NCBI GenBank assembly: GCA_016296575.1
Contig: JAEDJA010000027.1
Location: forward strand, 1 to 35,337
Source of the DNA: Treponema sp.
GTDB lineage: Bacteria; Spirochaetota; Spirochaetia; Treponematales; Treponemataceae
Length of the DNA stretch: 35,337 bases
Direction of reading: 5' to 3'
Part shown: piece after piece, positions 6,974-15,323 of the stretch
How the letters are laid out: every line of letters begins with the position of its first letter
Position numbering within the stretch: the first letter of the stretch is position 1
Program-made: the position numbers and the translations under genes
The notes under the pieces: model-generated
The model's database searches: none
What the model was told of the DNA's origin: nothing
Seen by the model: only the letters and a program-made list of their open reading frames with translations

Positions 6974-9511
6974 TTAGTTGTCTTTTTCGATTGCGTTTGC
7001 AGCTGTACGTCCAGAAACAAAGATTTCAACGATAGCGTTACCACCAAGTCGGTTACCACCGTGGATACCACCAGTTACTTCACCGGCAGCATAGAGACCT
7101 TTAATTGGGTTTCCGTTTGCATCAAGAACACGGCGGTCAATATCAACAGCAAGACCACCCATTGTGTGGTGTGTTGATGGAGCCATAAGACGAATCTTAA
7201 GCTTTACACCGTCCAGTGTGTAAGAAGATACATCGTAACGTCCGTTTTCATCACGGTCAGCATTACCAATAAGACGTGACCAACCAGTTTTTTCAACGGC
7301 CAGTTTATCTTCTGTACCAGTCATACAAGCCATATCGTAAGCTTTGATTTCTTCAATTACAGTGTTTGCATCTGCAGTAATTCCAAGCTGTTTGAAGAGA
7401 TCTGCAAGCTGGTCGATTGTACGTGTATACTGGCGGTTTTCAACATCAGCTTCCCAAGTTTCAGGAGTTTTTGGAGTTCCGTATGGGTAAGGTCCAGGGA
7501 TAGGCTGAGCTGTGTTTGCAATTTCAATAAATACACCTGAAACACCGTTCTTTTCAATACCGTTAGCAAATTCTGCAAGAGAAAGTACGTCACGTTCTGA
7601 AGTTTCGTTTACAAAGCGTTTACCAGTTACAGGATTGATGTAAATTGCGTAGTTTCCACCACCGAATGCCAGCTGTCCATTGTCAATCCAGGAAATTGGC
7701 ATAAGCTGAGTGTATTCCATACCTGTTGAAGCAGCACCGACTTTGTTACCCATTGTAATACCGTCACCCATAAGTGAGTTGCGGTTTGTTGTCTGAGTTT
7801 TTTCTGTGATTGCTGATTCTACCCAGTATTTGTTTGTTTTGCGAACCAGGTCAATATTTGCAGCAAAACCACCAGTTGCAAGAATAACTCCTTTTTTTGC
7901 GTGAGCAATAACTTCTGTTCCGTCATACATTACAGCTTTAACACCAGCAACGCGTCCGTTTTCTACGATAAGTTCTTTTGCATCTGTACGGCAGAGAATC
8001 TTGTTGTTTGGATTCTGGAGAACTGTGCGTTTTGGAGGAGCAAAGTATGCACCCCAGCGGCCAGTTTCATTTTTACCATCACCGTCTTCATCAAATGTAG
8101 CACCAATGTATTCGTTTTCACGGTTCCAGAGGGCACCGATAAGTGTTGGCTGTGTATCTTCTACGAAGAGAGCTCCCTGAGCTTCAAGCCAAGGTTTAAG
8201 CTCCTGTCCGTCGCGGATGAACTGGCTTACAAGTTCGTAATTACCATAAATCCAGTCTGAGTAATCAGCATTACAGCGAAGTCCACCGTAATATGTCTGG
8301 AAGATGTGGAGATTTACTGTAGAGAACAATGTAAGTGCGCCTTCATTTTTACCGGCAGCAAGCTGTGGTTCAGCCCATGCAAGGTAAGCTTTGATTTCTT
8401 TTTTAAGTTCTTTAAGAGTTGGAAGGTATTCCTGGTGAACACCGTGTTTTGAAAGATCTTTGATATCACCGGCTACGAACCAGTCTTTTGCATTTGAACC
8501 GTCAAATGGTTTTTCATCCCAGTTCAAAATTGTTTTAAGAACACTGATATTTCCGTTAGCCATTTTTACTTTGTTGTAAGTTTTGCCGTCAAAAGGATAA
8601 ACACCAGTTGTAGCATCAGGATCTTTTGCATCCCAACAAAGGTAAGGCATAACTGACTGGAACTGTCCACCAGAAACCAGAGTGTTACCACCAATTTCAA
8701 CGTTCTTTTCAATAACAAGAACTGTTTTTCCGTTCTGAGCAGCCTGAGCAGCAGCAGCCATACCAGCTCCACCAGCACCAACTACTACAACGTCATATGT
8801 TTCTTCGATTGTTGCCTGAGCTTCATGAAGCACCTTGTTCTTTTTGAATCCAGCAAGATCAGAAGCATTGGCTTTAGCAGCAGCATCGTTCAAGGCATTT
8901 TTTACAGCAACACAAGTAAAAGTAGCACCTGAAACTACATCAACACCTGAACCGTTTGCTTCGATTGCATCTTTGAACAGGATATCGAAAGCTGGAGTAC
9001 CAACATATTCAGTTTCTTTTGAAGCTTTCACTTCAATTTTTGTAATAGCACTGTCGCTGAAAGTAACATTCAAAACAACAGGACCATTCATACCGTTTCC
9101 AGTTCCTTCATAAGTACCAGCTTTGTATGTTACAGGAACATTTTTCCATGCAGAAGCTGCACCTGTAGTTGTAACGCCGGCTTTTGAAAGAGCAGCTTTA
9201 ACGGCCTCTTTGATAGCGTCAGAAGTAATAGTAGCACCAGAAATAGAATCTACATCAGCAGTCTGGGCTTTTACTATTTCTTTTGGAATATCGTTGATAG
9301 CAGGATCAGCGATACCAGCAGTCTCTTTGTGGCTTACAACTTTTACAGCTGTAATCTTATTGCCATCAAGAGAAACTTTTACAGTGATGTCACCATTACG
9401 ACCTTTGGCTGTTCCTTCGTAAGAAGAGCCGCTGGAAGAACATGTCATCAATGAGATTGCAAAACAAGATGCAATCAGAAAAGCAACGATTTTTACGATT
9501 CTACTTTTCAT
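6974..9511 (-). CDS. Secreted FMN-binding, FAD-dependent fumarate-reductase-like lipoprotein
   Basis: An 845-residue exported enzyme. A signal peptide ends in a lipobox with Cys24 (SLMTC|SSSG), so it should be lipid-anchored outside the inner membrane. Two FMN_bind domains follow (about 33-112 and 130-212), each with the flavinylation motif SGAT(I/F)T at 91-96 and 194-199, where ApbE would attach FMN to Thr. The rest is an FAD_binding_2 flavoprotein: dinucleotide motif GAGGAG at 245-250, a reductase-type HHTMGG with His781-His782, and GGNRLGG with Arg821. Relatives reduce fumarate, urocanate and other unsaturated acids as respiratory electron acceptors; the sequence does not settle the substrate. 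Two FMN domains in tandem are less usual than one. GGAGG precedes the ATG. Electron donor and ApbE genes are not in the window. Confidence 0.88.
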   Translation of the reverse strand: MKSRIVKIVAFLIASCFAISLMTCSSSGSSYEGTAKGRNGDITVKVSLDGNKITAVKVVSHKETAGIADPAINDIPKEIVKAQTADVDSISGATITSDAIKEAVKAALSKAGVTTTGAASAWKNVPVTYKAGTYEGTGNGMNGPVVLNVTFSDSAITKIEVKASKETEYVGTPAFDILFKDAIEANGSGVDVVSGATFTCVAVKNALNDAAAKANASDLAGFKKNKVLHEAQATIEETYDVVVVGAGGAGMAAAAQAAQNGKTVLVIEKNVEIGGNTLVSGGQFQSVMPYLCWDAKDPDATTGVYPFDGKTYNKVKMANGNISVLKTILNWDEKPFDGSNAKDWFVAGDIKDLSKHGVHQEYLPTLKELKKEIKAYLAWAEPQLAAGKNEGALTLFSTVNLHIFQTYYGGLRCNADYSDWIYGNYELVSQFIRDGQELKPWLEAQGALFVEDTQPTLIGALWNRENEYIGATFDEDGDGKNETGRWGAYFAPPKRTVLQNPNNKILCRTDAKELIVENGRVAGVKAVMYDGTEVIAHAKKGVILATGGFAANIDLVRKTNKYWVESAITEKTQTTNRNSLMGDGITMGNKVGAASTGMEYTQLMPISWIDNGQLAFGGGNYAIYINPVTGKRFVNETSERDVLSLAEFANGIEKNGVSGVFIEIANTAQPIPGPYPYGTPKTPETWEADVENRQYTRTIDQLADLFKQLGITADANTVIEEIKAYDMACMTGTEDKLAVEKTGWSRLIGNADRDENGRYDVSSYTLDGVKLKIRLMAPSTHHTMGGLAVDIDRRVLDANGNPIKGLYAAGEVTGGIHGGNRLGGNAIVEIFVSGRTAANAIEKDN

Positions 9512-9555
9512 AATTCCTCCATAACTTGTAAATCATTAGTATAAATATAAAAATT

Positions 9556-9584
9556 ATTATATAACAATTTGTTCATAAACTCAA
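9556..9584 (-). promoter_or_regulatory. Promoter of the FMN/FAD reductase gene
   Basis: TTGAGT (9584-9579), 17-nt spacer, TATAAT (9561-9556) on the minus strand, about 45 bp before the start codon. Confidence 0.7.
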
Positions 9585-9626
9585 ACTCTGTTTCAAAAAT
9601 CATCCATAGTTATAAAGAAATATTAT

Positions 9627-9655
9627 TTGAAAAAGGGTCGAATTCTTATTATATT
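9627..9655 (+). promoter_or_regulatory. Promoter of yhbY, leaderless geometry
   Basis: TTGAAA (9627-9632), 17-nt spacer, TATATT (9650-9655), then only seven bases to the ATG at 9663. There is no ribosome-binding site at usable distance. Confidence 0.55.
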
Positions 9656-9662
9656 TATATTC

Positions 9663-9953
9663 ATGGAACTTACTAGTAAACAGCGAAAACAGCTTGAAAA
9701 AATTGCACATCCATTAAATCCGGTTGTCATTGTAGGCGCTGCAGGTGTAACTGACGGCGTAATAGAAATGGTCAACAAAACTATCCTTTCACATGAACTC
9801 ATCAAAGTAAAATTCAATGAATACAAAGATGAAAAACAAGAGCTTACAGAAAATATCTGTTCCACAACTGGAGCCACTATTGTACGAATTGTAGGAAATG
9901 TTGCAATTCTCTACAAACAGAATGAAGAAAATCCGGTTATTACACTGGACTAA
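9663..9953 (+). CDS. yhbY: YhbY/CRS1-type RNA-binding protein
   Basis: A 96-residue single-domain protein of the CRM (CRS1-YhbY) family: LTSKQRKQLEKIAHPLNPVV, then IVGAAGVTDGVIEMVNKTI, ELIKVKF, and a C-terminal GNVAILYKQN strand. The conserved 'K..R..L...A..L.P...VG..G.T..V' pattern is complete; the family's usual GxxG loop appears as VGAAGVT. YhbY associates with the large ribosomal subunit precursor during assembly. A TTG at 9627 would add 12 hydrophobic residues, but the ATG at 9663 matches the family start. It sits 24 bp upstream of the ABC operon and may be co-transcribed with it. Confidence 0.9.
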   Translation: MELTSKQRKQLEKIAHPLNPVVIVGAAGVTDGVIEMVNKTILSHELIKVKFNEYKDEKQELTENICSTTGATIVRIVGNVAILYKQNEENPVITLD

Positions 9954-9977
9954 ATAAACAAAAGGACAAATATAATA

Positions 9978-10925
9978 ATGATTGAAGTATCTCATGTCTG
10001 TAAAAATTTCGGATCTTTTCGGGCAGTAAATGATGTCAGTTTTTCTATTTCTACCGGAGAAATCGTAGGACTTCTGGGACCAAACGGTGCCGGAAAAACA
10101 ACCACAATGCGCATGATTACAGGATTTTACACACCTTCCAGCGGTTCAATTACTGTAGACGGCATCAGCACAACTGAAAACGGTATCGAAGCAAAACGAA
10201 AAATCGGTTATATGCCTGAAAGTGCACCACTCTATGGCGATATGATTGTAGAAGATTACCTGCGTTATGTTGCCGAAGTACAGGGTGAAAATCCAGACGA
10301 AAAAGTACCAGTTCTCTGTGCAGAATGCGGACTTAAACAGGTAATGAACAAAAACATAAGTGAACTTTCACGTGGTAACCGTCAGCGTGTTGCCCTGGCC
10401 CATGCACTTATGCACGATCCTGAAATCCTTATTCTTGATGAACCAACTTCAGGTCTGGATCCTAACCAGGTTGAAGATGTTCGTAAAATCATTAAGGAAA
10501 TCGGAAAAACCCGTACAGTAATCATTTCAACCCATATTCTTAGCGAAGTTGAAATGCTTTGCCAGCGTGTAATCATCATTTCTGGTGGAAAACTGGTTGC
10601 CGACAGTCCTACTGATGAGCTTCGTGCACGTTTTGGAAACAGTCTCAGCGTAAAAATTTCTGCCAATGCATCAGAAAGTGATCTGACAGCTGCATTAAGT
10701 ACTCTTGAAAACGTAGATAAAGTAGCATCAACACAAAGCGACACAGAGGGTACTTCAAGCGTTCTGGTTTCCGTAAAAGGTGACACAGAAATCCGACCTG
10801 CCATCTTTGAATGCATCAAGAACAAAGGCTGGACTCTTTACGAAATGTCAGTTCAGAAAAACAGTCTGGAAGATGTATTCCACGTTCTCACAAATGAATC
10901 AACAGAAACACAGGAGGCAAAGTAA
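9978..10925 (+). CDS. ABC-2 transporter ATPase, GldA-like
   Basis: A 315-residue ATP-binding subunit: Walker A GPNGAGKTT (about 36-44), signature ELSRGNRQRVALA (SRGNR in place of SGGQR, common in this subfamily), Walker B LILDEPTSGLDP and the switch histidine in ISTHILS. A C-terminal ~80-residue extension is typical of ATPases that pair with ABC-2 permeases. With the next two genes it forms a GldA-GldF-GldG set, needed for gliding and secretion in Bacteroidota. Spirochaetes do not glide that way, so its cargo here is unknown. The stop codon directly abuts the ATG of the permease. Confidence 0.92.
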   Translation: MIEVSHVCKNFGSFRAVNDVSFSISTGEIVGLLGPNGAGKTTTMRMITGFYTPSSGSITVDGISTTENGIEAKRKIGYMPESAPLYGDMIVEDYLRYVAEVQGENPDEKVPVLCAECGLKQVMNKNISELSRGNRQRVALAHALMHDPEILILDEPTSGLDPNQVEDVRKIIKEIGKTRTVIISTHILSEVEMLCQRVIIISGGKLVADSPTDELRARFGNSLSVKISANASESDLTAALSTLENVDKVASTQSDTEGTSSVLVSVKGDTEIRPAIFECIKNKGWTLYEMSVQKNSLEDVFHVLTNESTETQEAK

Positions 10926-11654
10926 ATGTCAAAGAAAAAGATTAAAAATCCTGCATTTACAATTGCAAAGCGTGAGCTTAAAGCTTTCTTTGCAAGCCCA
11001 ATTCCTTATATCGTAACCAGCCTGTTTTTGATTATTTCGGGCATCTGGTTTTTCTCCGAGTTCTTCCTGAGAGGAACTGCAGAAATGCGTTACTTCTTTG
11101 CACGTCTTCCACTTCTTTTCTCTGTATTTGTACCGGCCCTTACAATGCGTCTGTTCAGCGAAGAAAGAAAAAGCGGATCTATTGAAACTCTTCTTACATT
11201 GCCTGTAAATGAAACTCAGGTTGTAATGGGAAAATATCTTGCATCACTAATCGGAACACTTTGTATGCTTGTGCCAACAGTTTTCTATGCAATTACAGTG
11301 GGTATCTTTGGTGATCCTGATATGGGGCCTCTTTTGTGCGGATACATTGGAGCTGTTTTCCTCAGTGCCGCTTACACTTCAATCGGACTTTTTGCATCTT
11401 CAATTACAAAAAATCAGATTGTTGCTTTCTTCACAGGTCTTATCATCTGTGTTGTTTTAGCCCTCATTGATGAGTTTTTGGTTTTCTTCCCTGGAAAGAT
11501 TGTAAATTTCTTCTCTTTCCTTTCGGCTAATGCCCACTTTACATCAATTTCCAGAGGCATTATTGATACACGGGATATCGTTTATTTCATATCCCTTACA
11601 GCACTTTTTCTGGTGCTCACTGTGAGAACAGAAAAATCTCACCGAAATTCATAG
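10926..11654 (+). CDS. ABC-2 permease, GldF-like
   Basis: A 242-residue membrane protein with six hydrophobic segments. It starts with NPAFTIAKRELKAFFASPIPYI and contains PALTMRLFSEERKSGSIETLLTLPV, the conserved cytoplasmic coupling region of ABC2_membrane_3 permeases. It is shorter than the two-domain exporters and would act as a dimer with the GldA-like ATPase. GGAGG lies in the end of the ATPase gene upstream of its ATG, so translation is probably coupled. Confidence 0.9.
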   Translation: MSKKKIKNPAFTIAKRELKAFFASPIPYIVTSLFLIISGIWFFSEFFLRGTAEMRYFFARLPLLFSVFVPALTMRLFSEERKSGSIETLLTLPVNETQVVMGKYLASLIGTLCMLVPTVFYAITVGIFGDPDMGPLLCGYIGAVFLSAAYTSIGLFASSITKNQIVAFFTGLIICVVLALIDEFLVFFPGKIVNFFSFLSANAHFTSISRGIIDTRDIVYFISLTALFLVLTVRTEKSHRNS

Positions 11655-11670
11655 GAGAAGGTAGAAAAAT

Positions 11671-13749
11671 ATGAATAAGATTAAAGCATGGATTAAAAGC
11701 TCAAAATGCGATTTCGCATTGTTTATCATTCTCCTGATTCTGGCAAATCTTGTAGGACATAAAGCTTTCTTCCGCATGGATTTTACAGGCTCAAAATCAT
11801 ACTCACTTTCAAAAGCCAGTAAACAGCTTGTAAAAACTATAAGCGAGCCGGTAACAATTCGAGTTTTCTTTGATGAAAACCTTCCGTCTCCTTACAACAC
11901 ATACGCACAGTACGTAAAGGACCTTCTTGAAGAATACAGAGGAGCCGCCAACAAAAATTTCAATCTGATTTTCATGGATATGGACAAACAGGACAACCGT
12001 TCCCTTGCTTACGACTTTGGTCTTGGACAGGTACAGATTCAGGAAATCAAAAACAATGAAGTTGGATTCAAACAGGTTTACATGGGAATGGTTATTTCCT
12101 ACGGTGACTCAGTTGAACTTCTGGACGGTATCACATCAATTGATGGTCTGGAATACAAAGTTACCGCTGCACTTTCCCGCATGATTGATAAATCTGACGC
12201 ACTGGCCGGTCTTGGAGCAGATGAAAAGCTTGACCTTACACTCTACCTTTCCAACGAACTTCTTGATTTTGGAATCAGTGGTATTGATCAGGTTGGAAAT
12301 CTTGTACAGGCAGCTGTTAGTGAAGTAAATCAGCAGAACAAAGGCCGCATCAATTTCAAAACTCATTCTCCATCTTCAAAAGAAGCAGAAGAACTGGTAA
12401 ATAAATACGGAATTCAGGCTATTTCTTATCAGAATGCAGGCCAGACAAATACTGCTGCAATCGGTCTGGTTCTTGAATTCAAAGATAAATACAGAATTCT
12501 TCCACTTTACATTGAACGCAGCATCTTCGGTTATATGCTTTCTGGAAGCAGTGATTTAAGAGTCGATCTTAATGATGCAATTTCCGGCATTCTTTCAAAA
12601 TCCCTTAAAGTAGGCTATATAACTGGCCACAATGAACTGGAACTTGAGAATGAAAACTACTGTGCTAACTTCAATGCACTTTTGAGCCAGACCTACGAAA
12701 TTGTAAGCCTAGATCTTTCAAAACAGGATATTCCTGCCAGCATGAACTGTTTAATCATCAACGGACCACAGTACGACTTTGCTGAAGAAGAATTGTACAA
12801 GATTGATCAGTTTGTTATGAAAGGTGGAAATCTTATGGTTTACCTGGATCCTCTGGCAACTGTACCAAGCACAACAGGTTACAGCCAGTATGATTACATT
12901 GCAAACGAAAATAATCTTGACCGTCTTCTTGAAAAATACGGAATCAAACGTAACTATGAAATGATCATGGATGAAAGCTGTTACGTTCAGTCTTCACAGA
13001 CCAACGGTTCATACAATCTTTACTGGGCTCCTATGCTTCAGAAAACAGAACTTGCAAAACATCCTGTTACAAACAACCTGGGTTACGTAATCATGCTCCA
13101 GATGGGAAGCTTTGAACTTAATGCACCACAGGGAATCAAAACTACAGTTCTTGCAAAATCTACAGAAAAAGCATGGACAGAAGGACCTGGTCTTGTTCTG
13201 AATCCAATGCTTCTTACACCAAACAAAGAAGCAGAAAAATCATACGATATGGCAGTTCTTCTTGAAGGAAAGTTTGAAAGTGCCTTTGCTGCTGCTCCAG
13301 AAAACAACACAGAAGCTGGAGAAACAGAAATCAACATCAATACAGACTCTCACCTTTCAAAAGGTACACTTGCCGGAAAAATCTTCTTTGCATCTTCTTC
13401 TGCTCTTACTACACGGCAGGTTGTTGATGCAAACGGTTCAAATCCTGTTGCAATGATGACTCTGAACATGGTTGATTACATGAACGGCCGTGAAGAACTT
13501 TGCTCAATGCGTACAAAGGGTCTTGGCATCAGCACATTTACCCTTAAATCAAAAGCTGCTGAAAAATTTGCGCAGTACTTCAATATCATTGGAATTGTTG
13601 TTCTTGTAGCACTTGTGGGATTCATTGTTTACCGCAAACGAAGCCGACGCCGTGCAGCTATTCAGAAAAAATACAATCCTAATGATGAGCGTTTCATGAC
13701 ATCAAAAAAAGAAGCAAAGAACGAAAACAAAGGAGCTGACAATGAATAA
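11671..13749 (+). CDS. GldG-like ABC auxiliary protein
   Basis: A 692-residue protein with an N-terminal membrane segment (about 13-32), a large extracytoplasmic part and a C-terminal membrane segment (about 645-665, FNIIGIVVLVALVGFIVY) followed by a basic cytoplasmic tail. The domain order matches the ABC_transp_aux (GldG) family: DxTGSKSYSLSKASKQLVK and TIRVFFDENLPSPY near the start, then an intracellular-protease-like fold with GYITGHNE and LIINGPQ...YKIDQFVMKGGNLMVYLDP. The ABC-2 pair upstream and the DUF4340 protein downstream complete a common four-gene set. GGAGAAGG precedes the ATG. Cargo unknown. Confidence 0.88.
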   Translation: MNKIKAWIKSSKCDFALFIILLILANLVGHKAFFRMDFTGSKSYSLSKASKQLVKTISEPVTIRVFFDENLPSPYNTYAQYVKDLLEEYRGAANKNFNLIFMDMDKQDNRSLAYDFGLGQVQIQEIKNNEVGFKQVYMGMVISYGDSVELLDGITSIDGLEYKVTAALSRMIDKSDALAGLGADEKLDLTLYLSNELLDFGISGIDQVGNLVQAAVSEVNQQNKGRINFKTHSPSSKEAEELVNKYGIQAISYQNAGQTNTAAIGLVLEFKDKYRILPLYIERSIFGYMLSGSSDLRVDLNDAISGILSKSLKVGYITGHNELELENENYCANFNALLSQTYEIVSLDLSKQDIPASMNCLIINGPQYDFAEEELYKIDQFVMKGGNLMVYLDPLATVPSTTGYSQYDYIANENNLDRLLEKYGIKRNYEMIMDESCYVQSSQTNGSYNLYWAPMLQKTELAKHPVTNNLGYVIMLQMGSFELNAPQGIKTTVLAKSTEKAWTEGPGLVLNPMLLTPNKEAEKSYDMAVLLEGKFESAFAAAPENNTEAGETEININTDSHLSKGTLAGKIFFASSSALTTRQVVDANGSNPVAMMTLNMVDYMNGREELCSMRTKGLGISTFTLKSKAAEKFAQYFNIIGIVVLVALVGFIVYRKRSRRRAAIQKKYNPNDERFMTSKKEAKNENKGADNE

Positions 13750-14650
13750 ACGAAAGATCATTCTTGCCGCTGCAGACTTGATTCTGGCAGTTGTGCTTAT
13801 CTGTCAGATTGCATTCCGTACAAAAGAAAAAGTGCAGATTTTCACAATCGATGAAGATATTACAAGGCTTGAAATTACCACAAGCACAGAAAATATTGTA
13901 TTAAACAGATTCAATGCACTGTGGCATGTAAATGAAAACAAATACATTGGAGATCCTGCTACCTGTGAATCACTTGTAGACCTTGTTTCAAGCATCCGAG
14001 TTATTGATTCAGTTGCAAAAACCGACAACGAAGCTGAACTTTCAAAATATAATCTTCAGGATGGAAAAGCAGTTGTTGTAAAAGTTTACAATGGCGACAA
14101 GCTGCTGCGCACTGTTTACGTTGGAAAAAACACTTCATCACAGTACCAGAATTACCTTAGAATTGATAATGGAAATGAAGTTTACCTTGCACAGGGAAAC
14201 TTTATTGATGACTTTGACACAACCACCGACCGTGTACGCTCCCACACAGTTTGGGCTGTAGACAGCTTTGACATCACTTCAATTAAACAGACAAGTGAAG
14301 ATGGAAGCGTACTTACAGTCTCTTTCAAAGACGGAGCCTGGTCTATTGGTGGAGCAGACATCAATCTGGACAATACAAAGGCTGAAACCTGGGCAAAGAC
14401 TCTCAGCACAATTACCGCAATCCACTGGCTTCCAGACAATTCAGTTCTTCCTGGAAAAAAAATATACGAATATGAAATTACATGCAAAGAAAAGACAATT
14501 CTCCTTGATGTATATTCTGCCTACGATGTAGAAGCTGGTTACGATACCTACTTTGGTGTTTCAAGCGAAAGTCCATCTCCATTTGAGCTTTCATCTTATT
14601 TCATAGGAAAACTGCCTCGCACACCAGAAGAACTTGCAATGGACCAATAG
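13742..14650 (+). CDS. DUF4340 protein of the GldAFG-like operon
   Basis: A 302-residue protein with an N-terminal signal-anchor (about 5-23) and a mostly beta extracytoplasmic part, including LNRFNALWHVNE, LRTVYVGKNTSSQYQNYLRI and DRVRSHTVWAVDSFDITSI, typical of DUF4340. Such proteins almost always follow GldG-like genes and are thought to belong to the same envelope complex; the biochemical role is unknown. The start overlaps gldG by 8 nt, with AAGGAG inside the gldG end. Its own end contains the pth promoter. Confidence 0.85.
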   Translation: MNKRKIILAAADLILAVVLICQIAFRTKEKVQIFTIDEDITRLEITTSTENIVLNRFNALWHVNENKYIGDPATCESLVDLVSSIRVIDSVAKTDNEAELSKYNLQDGKAVVVKVYNGDKLLRTVYVGKNTSSQYQNYLRIDNGNEVYLAQGNFIDDFDTTTDRVRSHTVWAVDSFDITSIKQTSEDGSVLTVSFKDGAWSIGGADINLDNTKAETWAKTLSTITAIHWLPDNSVLPGKKIYEYEITCKEKTILLDVYSAYDVEAGYDTYFGVSSESPSPFELSSYFIGKLPRTPEELAMDQ

Positions 14651-14662
14651 TTTAAGTACTAT
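14634..14662 (+). promoter_or_regulatory. Promoter of pth inside the DUF4340 gene end, leaderless geometry
   Basis: TTGCAA (14634-14639), 17-nt spacer, TACTAT (14657-14662), then seven bases to the ATG at 14670. No ribosome-binding site is present between them. Confidence 0.5.
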
Positions 14663-14669
14663 TAGTTCT

Positions 14670-15314
14670 ATGATTAAACTAGTTGCTTTTCTTGGAAATT
14701 ACGGCTCGGAATACGACAAAACCCGTCACAATGTTGCATGGTGTTTTGAAGATTCCCTGCCATACGCAAACCGCCTTTCCTGGCAGAAAAAATTCAAAGG
14801 AGAAATTGCTTCCTTCACTCCAGCTGAACTTTCTGCCTGGGCCTGCCAGTACAACTTTCTTACAAAAAAAGATGGAAGTCCTGTTATTGTACCTGAAGAA
14901 GCACCTGATAAAATTTTCTTTTTAAAGCCTCTTACTTACATGAATCTTTCCGGCGAAAGCGTAATTGAAGTGGCAAACTTTTATAAAATAAAGACAGATG
15001 AAATTCTAGTAGTCCACGATGAACTGGAACTGGCTCTTGGCTTTGCCAGTCTTAAATGGTCAGGTGGACTTGGGGGCCACAATGGACTGCGTTCCATGAA
15101 TCAGTGTTTTGGAACCCCGGACTTTTATCGTCTGCGCTTTGGCATTGGACGTCCTTCCCATTCAGACATTGCAGGTTACGTTCTCAGCCGTTTTTCTGAA
15201 GATGAACAGATCTCCCTTTCCCAGGTTTTTGCACAGGTAAATGAATTGTTTACAAAAATTCTTCTTTCCAAAGATGTGCAAAAATTTGTTGGAAAGAAAA
15301 ACTATCTGGCTTAA
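14670..15314 (+). CDS. pth: Peptidyl-tRNA hydrolase
   Basis: A 214-residue Pth that releases tRNA from stalled peptidyl-tRNA in the cytoplasm. Family residues are in place: LGNYGSEYDKTRHNVAW (Asn near the start and the catalytic His), LKPLTYMNLSGESV, VVHDELELALG with the catalytic Asp, and GGLGGHNGLRSM with the substrate-binding Asn. About 25 extra residues lie near 45-75 (FTPAELSAWACQYNFLTKKD), making it longer than the usual ~190. The frame is open to an ATG at 14634, inside the preceding gene, but homologues begin at MIKLVAFLGN. Its stop codon overlaps the -10 box of the radical SAM gene. Confidence 0.95.
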   Translation: MIKLVAFLGNYGSEYDKTRHNVAWCFEDSLPYANRLSWQKKFKGEIASFTPAELSAWACQYNFLTKKDGSPVIVPEEAPDKIFFLKPLTYMNLSGESVIEVANFYKIKTDEILVVHDELELALGFASLKWSGGLGGHNGLRSMNQCFGTPDFYRLRFGIGRPSHSDIAGYVLSRFSEDEQISLSQVFAQVNELFTKILLSKDVQKFVGKKNYLA

Positions 15315-15317
15315 AAT
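15289..15317 (+). promoter_or_regulatory. Possible promoter of the radical SAM gene, leaderless geometry
   Basis: TTGGAA (15289-15294), 17-nt spacer, TAAAAT (15312-15317), then six bases to the ATG at 15324. No ribosome-binding site is visible. Confidence 0.45.
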
Positions 15318-15323
15318 AAAATA

